From positions 1,612,001-1,676,000 of the forward strand of contig NZ_JAPEOX010000002.1 of assembly GCF_026340675.1 (NCBI RefSeq): a stretch of 64,000 nucleotides of DNA, written 5' to 3'. The notes under the pieces were generated by a model. It did not search any database, was not told the origin of the DNA, and saw only the letters and a program-made list of their open reading frames with translations. Position numbers and translations under genes: made by a program. The stretch comes from Streptomyces sp. NBC_01264 (GTDB taxonomy: Bacteria > Actinomycetota > Actinomycetes > Streptomycetales > Streptomycetaceae). Numbering within the stretch: position 1 is the stretch's first letter; each line of letters opens with the position of its first letter. Shown here in pieces: positions 52,253 through 59,471 of this stretch.

Positions 52253-52819
52253 GTGGATACGGAGACGGACGACAGATTGTTGGACCGCTCGGCAAGGGAC
52301 GCCGGGGCGTTCGAAGTGCTGGTGGTCAGGATGTCGGGCGTACTGCACGGCTACCTGGTGCGCCGCGCGCCGGCCGCGGCCGATGATCTGCTCGCGGAGG
52401 TGTGGCAGCAGGCGTTCAGCAGCCGCGAGAGCTTCGACCCTGTGCTGGGGACGGCCAGGACCTGGCTGTTCGGTGTGGCACGGAACGTGCTCGCCGCACA
52501 CTGGCGCCGCATCGACCGGGAGCAGCAGCTGCCCGCCTCGAACGAGCGGGCCAGCGACCCTTGGCACGCCGTCGGCCAGCGGCTCGACGCCGCCGCCGTC
52601 GGACCGCTGCTGCGGAGCACGATGGCCGGACTTCCCCATGTCGAGCGGGAACTCCTGCTGCTCGTCGCATGGGAGCAGCTCACCCCCGCCGATGCCGCCG
52701 CTGTGGTCGGCATACCGCCGGGCACCGCCCGGTCCCGGCTGCACCGGGCCCGGTCCCGGGTGCGGGCCGTCATGCAGCAGGTTGCGCACACCCCTCGTCT
52801 GACAGGAGATCCCGCATGA
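52253..52819 (+). CDS. ECF-type sigma-70 factor
   Basis: A 188-residue extracytoplasmic-function sigma factor. Region 2 is LHGYLVRRAPAAADDLLAEVWQQAFSSRESFD (with D-D-L-x-A/Q-E-V-W core) through ARTWLFGVARNVLAAHWRR; region 4 is GLPHVERELLLLVAWEQLTPADAAAVVGIPPGTARSRLHRARSRVRAVM (HTH). GTG start at 52253 follows GAGAGG. It overlaps the downstream gene by four bases (ATGA), the usual coupling with a regulatory partner. Confidence 0.92.
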   Translation: MDTETDDRLLDRSARDAGAFEVLVVRMSGVLHGYLVRRAPAAADDLLAEVWQQAFSSRESFDPVLGTARTWLFGVARNVLAAHWRRIDREQQLPASNERASDPWHAVGQRLDAAAVGPLLRSTMAGLPHVERELLLLVAWEQLTPADAAAVVGIPPGTARSRLHRARSRVRAVMQQVAHTPRLTGDPA

Positions 52820-53788
52820 CCGAGCACGACGTACTCGACTTCCCCGGCGCGGACGGCGTACGAGCGGCAGGTGACGTAGCTCCGCCGAGCGCGCGGGCGG
52901 TGGAAGCCGCGCTGACGGCGGTGCGCGCAGCCGTCGCCGCGGAGGCCGCGGAGGCGGGGAGTCCGGTGGACGCCGTCCCGCCTCGTACCGCCGTACGCCG
53001 CCGTCGCCTCCAGCGCCTGCTCGTGTCGGCCGCCGCCGTCGCGGTCATCGCCATCGGTGTCGCCGTCTACCCGGTGGTCGGGCACGGTCCCACCGCGACC
53101 GCCACGGCGGCCGACTTCCTGCGGGAGGTCGCGGTGACCGCGAACGAGCGCTCGCTGCCGCAGGCCCCGTACTGGAAGGTGCGCTCCCGGACGGAACCCT
53201 CCTCGCAGATCAGGACCTCCTGGATCGGGCGCAACCGCAGCGTCGGCCAGAACAGCGAAGGCAGCCCCGTGGTGGAGTTCCCCCCCGCCGGAGGTCTACT
53301 CGTGGCGGATCGGCGAGACCGGCCAGAAGGACATCACCTGGGACGAGCTCCCCTCCCTGCCGACGGACGCGCAAGAGCTCCGGGCCCGGTTGACAGATGA
53401 CGGCGCGGTGGCGCCGGACCTCCTCTTCAACCAGGCTGTGAACCTGCTGTGCTCGGCACCGCTCGAACCGGCCGTACGCGGCGCGCTGTTCGAGGTGCTC
53501 GCCGACACTCCGGGCATCACGCTCGTGGGACCGGTCAAGGACGCCGCCGGGCGCACCGGAACGGCCGTGGAGATGCGGAGCGACGAGCGGGCCTGGAGGA
53601 TGGTCCTCGACCCGGCGACCGGCATGCTCCTGGAGTACGGAATCTACGAACCCGGCGGGGCCGAAGGCGACCGTCTCGTGGGAAGCGACACCTACCTCTC
53701 GGCAGAGCCCGCGTGGAGCATCCCTCCCACCGTTTCCATGCGCCCCCAGGTCCCCACCCCGCCCGTGCTCTCGCCACCTCTCCCCTGA
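52816..53788 (+). pseudogene. CU044_5270-like membrane protein, frameshifted at a C7 run
   Basis: The frame from ATG at 52816 gives a cytoplasmic ~60-residue region, one TM helix (LLVSAAAVAVIAIGVAVYPVVG) and the start of an extracellular domain up to EFPPAG, then runs into nonsense. After the seven-C run at 53280-53286, sense continues in the next frame: EVYSWRIGETGQKDITWDELPSLP, then DDGAVAPDLLFNQAVNLLCSAP and so on to TGA at 53788. Removal of one C would restore a full protein of about 323 residues. Proteins of this type accompany ECF sigma factors and may act as membrane regulators. It could be a true mutation, a phase-variable tract or a sequence error. Confidence 0.75.
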
Positions 53789-53855
53789 AACAGCCCGCCC
53801 CGCGCGGGCGCGGCGTTCGCTCGGGGTGTCGGCTCGGCGGTCCTCTCGAACACGC

Positions 53856-54029
53856 CTAGGCCGTCTCTTTCGGATCTTGTCGGCCGAGTCCGCGGCGTCT
53901 GGTGCCGTGCCGTGCCTGGCCGTGCTGTCGGGGCGTTCGCGTACTGGGCGTACGTGGTCGCCTCGGCAGTGCGGCCAGGCGCGGTGCCGGGCGTCGCGGG
54001 CCCGGCAAGATCCGAAAGAGACGGCCTAG
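53856..54029. mobile_element. Fold-back (MITE-like) element, copy 2, intact
   Basis: A 166-base palindromic unit between CTAG at 53856-53859 and CTAG at 54026-54029. The ends GGCCGTCTCTTTCGGATCTT and AAGATCCGAAAGAGACGGCC are perfect inverted repeats, and imperfect complementarity continues to the centre near TACTGGGCGTACG, so the whole can form one long hairpin. No protein is encoded. It separates the convergent anti-sigma-like gene and the aminotransferase gene; the aminotransferase stop TAG lies in the right-hand CTAG. Also acts plausibly as a bidirectional terminator. Confidence 0.85.
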
Positions 54030-55246
54030 GCGGGCAGGATCACCCGTGGCGCGTCGGCCTCGTCGAGGACCGCCGCGATGCCCTGTGCGAGGTGGGGAAT
54101 GCGGTTCGCGGGGATTCCCGCGATGTTGATCCGCCCCGAGGTGGTTCCGTAGACGGCGTGCTGCCGGCGGAGCCGGAGCATCTGGTGCGGTGCGAGCGGC
54201 AGCATGGAGAACATCCCCTTCTGCCGTGCCAGCGATCGCGTCCGCTCCCCACAGCCCAGGGCGCTCAAGTGGGCGGCCAGATCGGCCCGGTTGGCCATGA
54301 TCCTGCCCCGCATGACGTCCAGTTCCGCTCGCCAGGCGGCCCGTAGGCCCGCGTCCTCCAGGATCGTGGTCACGACGGCCGCGCCGTGCTCGGGCGGCAT
54401 CGAGTACAGCGTCCGGGCCGCGTTCTGCAGGGCCGTCTCGGCGTGGCGCACGGCCTGGCCCGAGGCGCCGAGAACGATCGCGCAGCCGACGCGGTCGCTG
54501 TAGAGGCCGAAGTTCTTGGAGCAGCTGACCGCGATCAGCATTTCCGGCACGCGCGCCGCCAGCATCCGCGTGGCCCGCAGGTCGGCCTCCAGGCCGTCGC
54601 CGAGCCCGTGGTAGGCGAGGTCGACGAAGGGCACCCAGCCGCCGCGGACGGCCGAATCGGCCAGCGCCTTCCAGTCGTCGAGGAGGGGGTCCACACCCGT
54701 GGGGTTGTGACAGCACCCCTGGAGCAGGACGACGTCCTCCCGCCGGGCCCGGCTCAGTTCCCGCAGCACGCCCGCCGTGTCGAAGCCGCCCTCGGCGTCG
54801 CGCCAGCCGTACGGGCGGACCTTCAGCCCGGCGGCCTCCAGGATGGGCCGGTGGTTGACGTAGGCCGGATCACTGACCCACACCGTGGTGCCGGGGCGGG
54901 TACGCCAGATCAGATCGGCCAGCAGCCGCAGTGCGCCGGAGCCCGCGACGGTCTGGACGGCCGCGGCCCGGTCGGACGGTCCGCCCGGGCCGGGGCCCAG
55001 GACCAGGTCCAGCAGGGAGCTGTTGAAGGCTGCGTTGCCGGAGAGCCCGCGGTACTCCTTGGACTCCGAGCGCTCCGCCAGGCGTATCTCGGCCTCGCGC
55101 ACGGCGGCCATGACGGGCGTGGTTCCGGTCTGGTCCCGGTAGACGCCGAGGACGAGGTTCAGGCGTTCGGGCCGCTCGTCGGTGCCGAACTCGTAGGTCA
55201 GGTCCCACAGCGGGTCGGTGGGCGGCGGCGGGAGGAGCTCAAGCAT
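54026..55246 (-). CDS. Class I aromatic/aspartate aminotransferase
   Basis: A 406-residue PLP-dependent aminotransferase of the aspartate/tyrosine aminotransferase (Ia) branch. The segments LNLVLGVYRDQTGTTPVM, YRGLSGNAAF, CCHNPTGVDP (N and P-T-G near the pyridoxal), VPFVDLAYHGLGDGL (D-x-A-Y) and SCSKNFGLYSDRVG (Schiff-base lysine) are intact, as is the C-terminal carboxylate-binding arginine region SGRINIAGI. The ATG at 55246 overlaps the EamA stop by eight bases. With the exporter upstream and a divergent Lrp regulator it probably interconverts amino acids and 2-oxo acids that are exported or sensed. Confidence 0.94.
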   Translation of the reverse strand: MLELLPPPPTDPLWDLTYEFGTDERPERLNLVLGVYRDQTGTTPVMAAVREAEIRLAERSESKEYRGLSGNAAFNSSLLDLVLGPGPGGPSDRAAAVQTVAGSGALRLLADLIWRTRPGTTVWVSDPAYVNHRPILEAAGLKVRPYGWRDAEGGFDTAGVLRELSRARREDVVLLQGCCHNPTGVDPLLDDWKALADSAVRGGWVPFVDLAYHGLGDGLEADLRATRMLAARVPEMLIAVSCSKNFGLYSDRVGCAIVLGASGQAVRHAETALQNAARTLYSMPPEHGAAVVTTILEDAGLRAAWRAELDVMRGRIMANRADLAAHLSALGCGERTRSLARQKGMFSMLPLAPHQMLRLRRQHAVYGTTSGRINIAGIPANRIPHLAQGIAAVLDEADAPRVILPA

Positions 55247-56216
55247 CTGCGGGCACCTTGGGTCGTGGGCGGCGGTTGGCGAGGACGACGCCGGCGGTGA
55301 TGAGGGGTACGCCGATGAGTACGGCGGGGGTCGGCGACTCACCGAGCAGGGGGACGGCGAGCAGGACGACGGCGACGGGGCTGAGGCTGCCGACGACGGA
55401 GCTGCGTTCGGCGCCCAGCCTGCGGATGGCGAAGGCGTACAGCAGGCCCGCGCACAGCCCGACTCCGAGTCCCTGAACCACCAGGAACAGCACGATGTCG
55501 CCGCCCGCGGCGTGCGCGATGCCCGTCGGGAGCACCCCGGTCAGGACCAGGACCCCGATCACCGCGAAGGAGGGCAGGCACAGCAGTCCGATCGATCCGA
55601 CGGGATCGAGGTCCACCTCGCGCAGTCCCACCGTGTAGAGGGCCCACAACCCGCTGGCCACCAGGAGCGTGCCCGTACCGGCGAGTACGTCCGTGTCCAC
55701 CGGGACGACGTAGCGCCAGACGAGGGCGACGACACCGGACGCGATCAGCGCGAGCCCGGCCGCCTGCGTTCCCCGGGGAACCCCGTGTCCGCGGCGGACC
55801 ATGATCGCCGAGACGAACAGCGGGACCATCCCGGGGACGATCGAGCCGACGAAGGCCGCGGAGGTCAGGGCGCCCCCGTGCATCGCCGCCAGGAAGAAGG
55901 GCACGCCCGCACCGCAGATGATCTTGAGCGCGACGCCCGGCCGCACTGCGGCGATGCGGTGGCGGCGCCGCCACAGGGCGGGGAGCAGGACGAGGAGGGG
56001 GACACCGAACCGCAGCAGGGCCGCGTCGGCCGGCAGGAGGGAGGAGGCGCTCAGGGCGCGGGCGCTGAGCGCGAAGGCCGCCCAGATCGCCACGGTCAGC
56101 AGGAGCGCCAGCAGGCCTTCGGCCTGCGGGGAGAGCCCGAAGCGGCCGGGGTGTCCGGCCTTCGGGCCCGCCGCGTCGGGAGGCGCGGTCGCCGGGGTGG
56201 TGTTCGTCGCGACCAA
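55239..56216 (-). CDS. EamA/DMT family transporter
   Basis: A 325-residue membrane protein with ten TM helices, two EamA repeats of five (WAAFALSARAL..., then VDLDPVGSIGLLCLPSFAVIGVLVL...). The exporter-type pattern P-A-x-x-L-R-F-x and the second repeat's terminal GVVLANRR are present. DMT family members of this type export amino acids or metabolites. TTG start at 56216 has GGAGC upstream. It is translationally coupled to the aminotransferase gene and divergent from the Lrp gene, which suggests amino-acid-responsive expression. Confidence 0.92.
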   Translation of the reverse strand: MVATNTTPATAPPDAAGPKAGHPGRFGLSPQAEGLLALLLTVAIWAAFALSARALSASSLLPADAALLRFGVPLLVLLPALWRRRHRIAAVRPGVALKIICGAGVPFFLAAMHGGALTSAAFVGSIVPGMVPLFVSAIMVRRGHGVPRGTQAAGLALIASGVVALVWRYVVPVDTDVLAGTGTLLVASGLWALYTVGLREVDLDPVGSIGLLCLPSFAVIGVLVLTGVLPTGIAHAAGGDIVLFLVVQGLGVGLCAGLLYAFAIRRLGAERSSVVGSLSPVAVVLLAVPLLGESPTPAVLIGVPLITAGVVLANRRPRPKVPADA

Positions 56217-56351
56217 GGAAATTGCTCCAGCCTCTGAGAGCGGACCGGTCCGGCCCGTTCGGGAGCAACGCTAGAGCTTGGAGCGGGGCAGTCGATTGCC
56301 AGTTCTGCCTCCTGGACATACGTTTGGGGCAGAATCTGCCAAGGAGTGGCC

Positions 56352-56840
56352 ATGGACGCAGTCGATCTGCAGATCATCAGGGAATTGCAGGCCGACGGAC
56401 GCCTCTCCAACCAGGATCTGGCCGACCGCGTCCGGCTCTCCCCGTCGCCCTGCCTGCGCCGGGTGCGGCGCCTGGAGGAAGCGGGCCTCATCCGCGGCTA
56501 CACCGCCATGGTCGACCAGGTCGCCTTCGGACTCCCGGTCACCGTGTTCGTCCGGATCCGCCTCGAACGCCACACGGCGGAGGCGGTGAGGCTGTTCGAA
56601 GAGCACGTCGCGGTCATCGAGCACATCCAGGACTGCTACCTGATGGCGGGGAGCAGCGACTACCTGCTCCGCGTCGTCATCGAGGACCTCGAAGCCTACG
56701 AAGCCCTGGTGCGCCACCGGATCCACGCCATCCCCGGTATCGCCTCGATCGAGTCGAGCTTCGCGTACGGCAGCGTCAAGCAGACGAGGACGTACCCCCG
56801 GCCCGCCCCGGGCGCATCGAGGCGGGCACCGTCCCCCTGA
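56352..56840 (+). CDS. Lrp/AsnC family transcriptional regulator
   Basis: A 162-residue regulator: HTH (DAVDLQIIRELQADGRLSNQDLADRVRLSPSPCLRRVRRLEEAGLI) followed by a RAM/AsnC ligand domain (TVFVRIRLERHT, IEHIQDCYLMAGSSDYLLRVVIEDLEAYEALVRHRI) and a C-terminal basic tail. AAGGAG six bases before ATG 56352 fixes the start; an upstream in-frame GTG at 56346 would be inside that site. Divergent from the EamA-aminotransferase operon by 135 bases, it is the probable amino-acid-sensing regulator of it. Confidence 0.95.
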   Translation: MDAVDLQIIRELQADGRLSNQDLADRVRLSPSPCLRRVRRLEEAGLIRGYTAMVDQVAFGLPVTVFVRIRLERHTAEAVRLFEEHVAVIEHIQDCYLMAGSSDYLLRVVIEDLEAYEALVRHRIHAIPGIASIESSFAYGSVKQTRTYPRPAPGASRRAPSP

Positions 56841-56934
56841 GCCGAACACGGCGGTCACCCGCTGATGAGGCCCAGCCGGCCGGACGCCGCTCGTGGGCCG
56901 GCCGTACGCCGGCCCCAGGCTGCTCGTGGGCTGG

Positions 56935-57022
56935 TCGTACGCCGGTCCCAGGCTCGTCGTACGCCGGTCCCAGGCCGCTCGTACGCCGGTCCCAGGCCGC
57001 TCGTACGCCGGTCATCCGCCGA
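56935..57022. repeat. 22-bp tandem repeat before the SDR-hydrolase stop
   Basis: TCGTACGCCGGTCCCAGGC recurs at 56935, 56957, 56979 and 57001 with 22-base spacing; the last unit diverges and enters the stop codon region of the minus-strand fusion gene. A looser version continues left to about 56885. Confidence 0.85.
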
Positions 57023-58697
57023 TCCGAGCGGAGACGGCGGCGAGGTGGCGGGCGACCTGCGCGGGGTGGGTGAGCTGGGGGTAGTGCCCGGCCCCGTCGA
57101 TCTCGGCCACCGGGTGGTCCGCGGCCTCGACCAGCGGATCGGCCGAGCCCACGACGATCCGGACCGGGACGGTCACCCGGTCCAGCAGCTCCCGCGACCT
57201 CCGGCGTCCGGCGACGTCCGTGCGCAGGGCCGCGACCACGCGGCGCGCCGCGCCGCGACGGCTCAGGTCGGCCGCGGCGCTCCCCACCTCCGCCCCCTCG
57301 GGGACGCCGAGCGTCCGGGCCAGCCGGGCGGCGGACATCCGGCGCAGCATCGCCGCGGCCAGGCCCGAGCGGGCGAGCCGGGAGGCGGGTGCCTGCAGGA
57401 ACGCCGGGGAGATGAGCACGAGGCCGCCGACGCGGTCCGGGTGGTCGACGGCGAAGCGCAGCGCGGGTCCGCAGGCCAGGGAGTGCGCGACCAGCGTGGG
57501 GCGGGTCCGCACCGGGGCCAGCAGATCGGCCAGCCACGCGTCCACCGGCCCGGCCGGCGCGGCCGAGCGGCCCAGGCCCGGCAGGTCAGGGGCCAGGACG
57601 GCGCCGGGAAGGAGGGCGGCGAGGGGCGCCCAGAGGTCCGCGTTCATCGGCAGTCCGTGCAGCAGGACGTGGTCGGGGCGCTGCCGCTCCCCGCTCACCC
57701 AGGTACGGCTGCCCGCCACCTCGGTGAAGCCGTGCGGCCGCAGCCACGGCGATGCGGCACCGAACCGCGCGGCCACCAGGTCGTCGGCCCATCCGCGCAG
57801 GGCGTCGGCGGCCGGGGGCATCTCCAGGCCGGCGCCCGCCGCGAAGGCGCGGGCGGAGGCCGTCGGGTAGCGGTCGGTGGACAGGAACGCCAGCGTCTCG
57901 GGATCGGCGCCGGTCAGCCTGCGCGGCAGGCGCCGCAGCAGAGCGGCGGGAACCGTCCGCCGGGGTGCGCGTACGCCGATGTGGTCGGCGATCGTACCGA
58001 TGAGCTCGGGCAGGAGGGGGGTGTCGTCGTCGAGCACCCAGTAGTGCTCGCCCGCGGGCGCCGTGGGGACCTCCGCAAGGAAGCGTACGAAGTACTCGAT
58101 CGTGGCGATCGGCAGGAACGTGTCGGGGCCGCCGGGCAGGGCGGGAAGCCGGCCGTTCCACAGGTCTTCGACGAGGGAGGCCAGGCCGATGTACTGGCCC
58201 GGCCCGATCACCGTGCTGGGGTTCGCGATGGTCAGCGGGACTCCCAGGGCGGCGGCGCGGGCGCGCACCGCGAGATCGCCTTCGAACTTCGACGCCTCGT
58301 ACGCTCCCAGCCCGGCGTAGTCGGGGTGGCCCTCGGATGCGCTCACCCGGTACCCGCTGATGTGCACCAGCCGCCGCAGACCGGGCAGTTGGGCGGCCCA
58401 TTCGAGCACGTTGAGCGCCCCGGTGACATTGGTCGCCCGCGCCTCCCGCACGCCGAGACCGAAGGCGAAGCGGCCGGCTGCGTTGTAGACGTCGCGCACC
58501 TCGGGCAGTCCGGCGAGCGGTCGCGTGATGTCGGCGACGACCACGTCCAGCCCGCCGGTGTCCACGCCCTGGGAGGTCAGCCAGGGGGTGAGGGTGTCGT
58601 TGCGTACGGCTGCCGCCACCCGCAGGCCCCGGGTGAGCAGTTCGGCGACGAGCGAGCGGCCGATGAAGCCGGTCGCGCCGAAGACGATCGCGTCCAT
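57012..58697 (-). CDS. SDR/epimerase fused to alpha/beta hydrolase
   Basis: A 561-residue two-domain protein. Residues 1-310 are an extended SDR of the male-sterility/epimerase type: NAD motif VFGATGFIGRSLVAELL, LDVVVADITRPLA, VYNAAGRFAFG, active-site pair Y-x3-K in LGAYEASKFEGD. Residues ~330-561 are an alpha/beta hydrolase: HVLLHGLPMNADLWAPL, nucleophile in LVAHSLACGP, acid in VRIVVGSADPLVEA and histidine in EIDGAGHYPQLTHP. No such fusion is a classical enzyme that I can name; an ester or lactone substrate that is first reduced or hydrolysed is plausible. ATG at 58697 has AAGGAG, with a TetR operator just upstream. Confidence 0.93.
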   Translation of the reverse strand: MDAIVFGATGFIGRSLVAELLTRGLRVAAAVRNDTLTPWLTSQGVDTGGLDVVVADITRPLAGLPEVRDVYNAAGRFAFGLGVREARATNVTGALNVLEWAAQLPGLRRLVHISGYRVSASEGHPDYAGLGAYEASKFEGDLAVRARAAALGVPLTIANPSTVIGPGQYIGLASLVEDLWNGRLPALPGGPDTFLPIATIEYFVRFLAEVPTAPAGEHYWVLDDDTPLLPELIGTIADHIGVRAPRRTVPAALLRRLPRRLTGADPETLAFLSTDRYPTASARAFAAGAGLEMPPAADALRGWADDLVAARFGAASPWLRPHGFTEVAGSRTWVSGERQRPDHVLLHGLPMNADLWAPLAALLPGAVLAPDLPGLGRSAAPAGPVDAWLADLLAPVRTRPTLVAHSLACGPALRFAVDHPDRVGGLVLISPAFLQAPASRLARSGLAAAMLRRMSAARLARTLGVPEGAEVGSAAADLSRRGAARRVVAALRTDVAGRRRSRELLDRVTVPVRIVVGSADPLVEAADHPVAEIDGAGHYPQLTHPAQVARHLAAVSARIGG

Positions 58698-58707
58698 GGG
58701 AACTCCT

Positions 58708-58731
58708 TGAATAGATCGGTCTACATATTCT
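58708..58731 (-). promoter_or_regulatory. TetR operator in the SDR-hydrolase promoter
   Basis: TAGATCGGTCTA (58712-58723), extended by CATATTCT (58724-58731), recurs as the same site (TAGACCGATCTA then CATATTCT) before the divergent-in-order TetR gene. On the minus strand a TATTCA -10 (58708-58713) overlaps the site. The AAGGAG of the fusion gene lies between the site and the ATG. Confidence 0.65.
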
Positions 58732-58828
58732 GAGGCGAAAACGAGGCCCGCCGGTCGCGGCGGGCCGTGTCAGGTCAGGCCATGTCAGATGAGGTCATGT
58801 CAGATGAGGTCAGGTCAGGCGGGCCGTA

Positions 58829-59386
58829 TCAGGCCAGCAGGGCGCCGATCTGGCGGGAGACGCTGTCCAGCGGCCCCCTGCTGCGGTGCGCCCGGGCCAG
58901 CAGGAGCGCCCCCTCGACCAGGGCCAGAATCGTGACGGCGAGGTCTTCGGCGTCCGGACGGGCCGCCAGTCGCGCCCGCAGGGCCTCCTGCCACGAGGCG
59001 TAGACCTCCGAGCACGCCTCGTGCAGCGGATCACTGGTGGCGGCCATCTCCAGCGTCACGGTGGCCACCGGACACCCCTTGCGCCAGCCCGACTCCTCCA
59101 GCCGGTCGCCCAGATGCCGCAGCACCCCGTCGACGAACTCCGCCACCGACGGACTGGAGCCGGCCAGTCCCCCCAGGGCCTCGCCGATCATTCCCCCGGC
59201 CCGCCGGACGGACTCGCCGACGAGCTGGTCCTTGCCCCCGGGGAAGTGGAAGTAGAGCGAGCCTCGGGGCGCACCACTGGCCGCGATCACTTGATTGAGC
59301 CCGGCGCCGAAGTACCCTCCGGCCTCGATCAGCTCCTGCGTCGCGTCCAGCAGTCGGTCGCGCGTCTCGGCACCCTTTTGTCCCAT
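58829..59386 (-). CDS. TetR family regulator
   Basis: A 185-residue TetR protein. HTH region is LLDATQELIEAGGYFGAGLNQVIAASGAPRGSLYFHFPGGKDQLVGESV, followed by a helical ligand-binding domain (EALRARLAARPDAEDLAVTILALVEGALLLA). No ribosome-binding site precedes the ATG at 59386; TTGAAA-N17-TAGTCT ends six bases before it, suggesting a leaderless transcript. The shared operator upstream of its own and the fusion gene's promoter indicates autoregulation and control of the fusion gene. Between the two genes (58698-58828) is a short region with repeats of ATGTCAGATGAGGTC. Confidence 0.92.
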   Translation of the reverse strand: MGQKGAETRDRLLDATQELIEAGGYFGAGLNQVIAASGAPRGSLYFHFPGGKDQLVGESVRRAGGMIGEALGGLAGSSPSVAEFVDGVLRHLGDRLEESGWRKGCPVATVTLEMAATSDPLHEACSEVYASWQEALRARLAARPDAEDLAVTILALVEGALLLARAHRSRGPLDSVSRQIGALLA

Positions 59387-59392
59387 GGCGCC

Positions 59393-59421
59393 AGACTAGA
59401 CCGATCTACATATTCTTTCAA
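59393..59421 (-). promoter_or_regulatory. Leaderless TetR promoter with operator
   Basis: Minus strand: TTGAAA (59416-59421) - 17 bases - TAGTCT (59393-59398), then six bases to the ATG. The operator TAGACCGATCTA (59397-59408) and CATATTCT (59409-59416) cover the -10 edge and spacer. Confidence 0.65.
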
Positions 59422-59471
59422 TCGGCCTCCCGGTCCGCCCTGGCCGGTCAGACATCCCATGCCGTTTCATG

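Noticed and set aside
58765..58820. Direct repeats as a CRISPR-like array
   Set aside because: Only two or three short units without spacers; simple tandem repetition.
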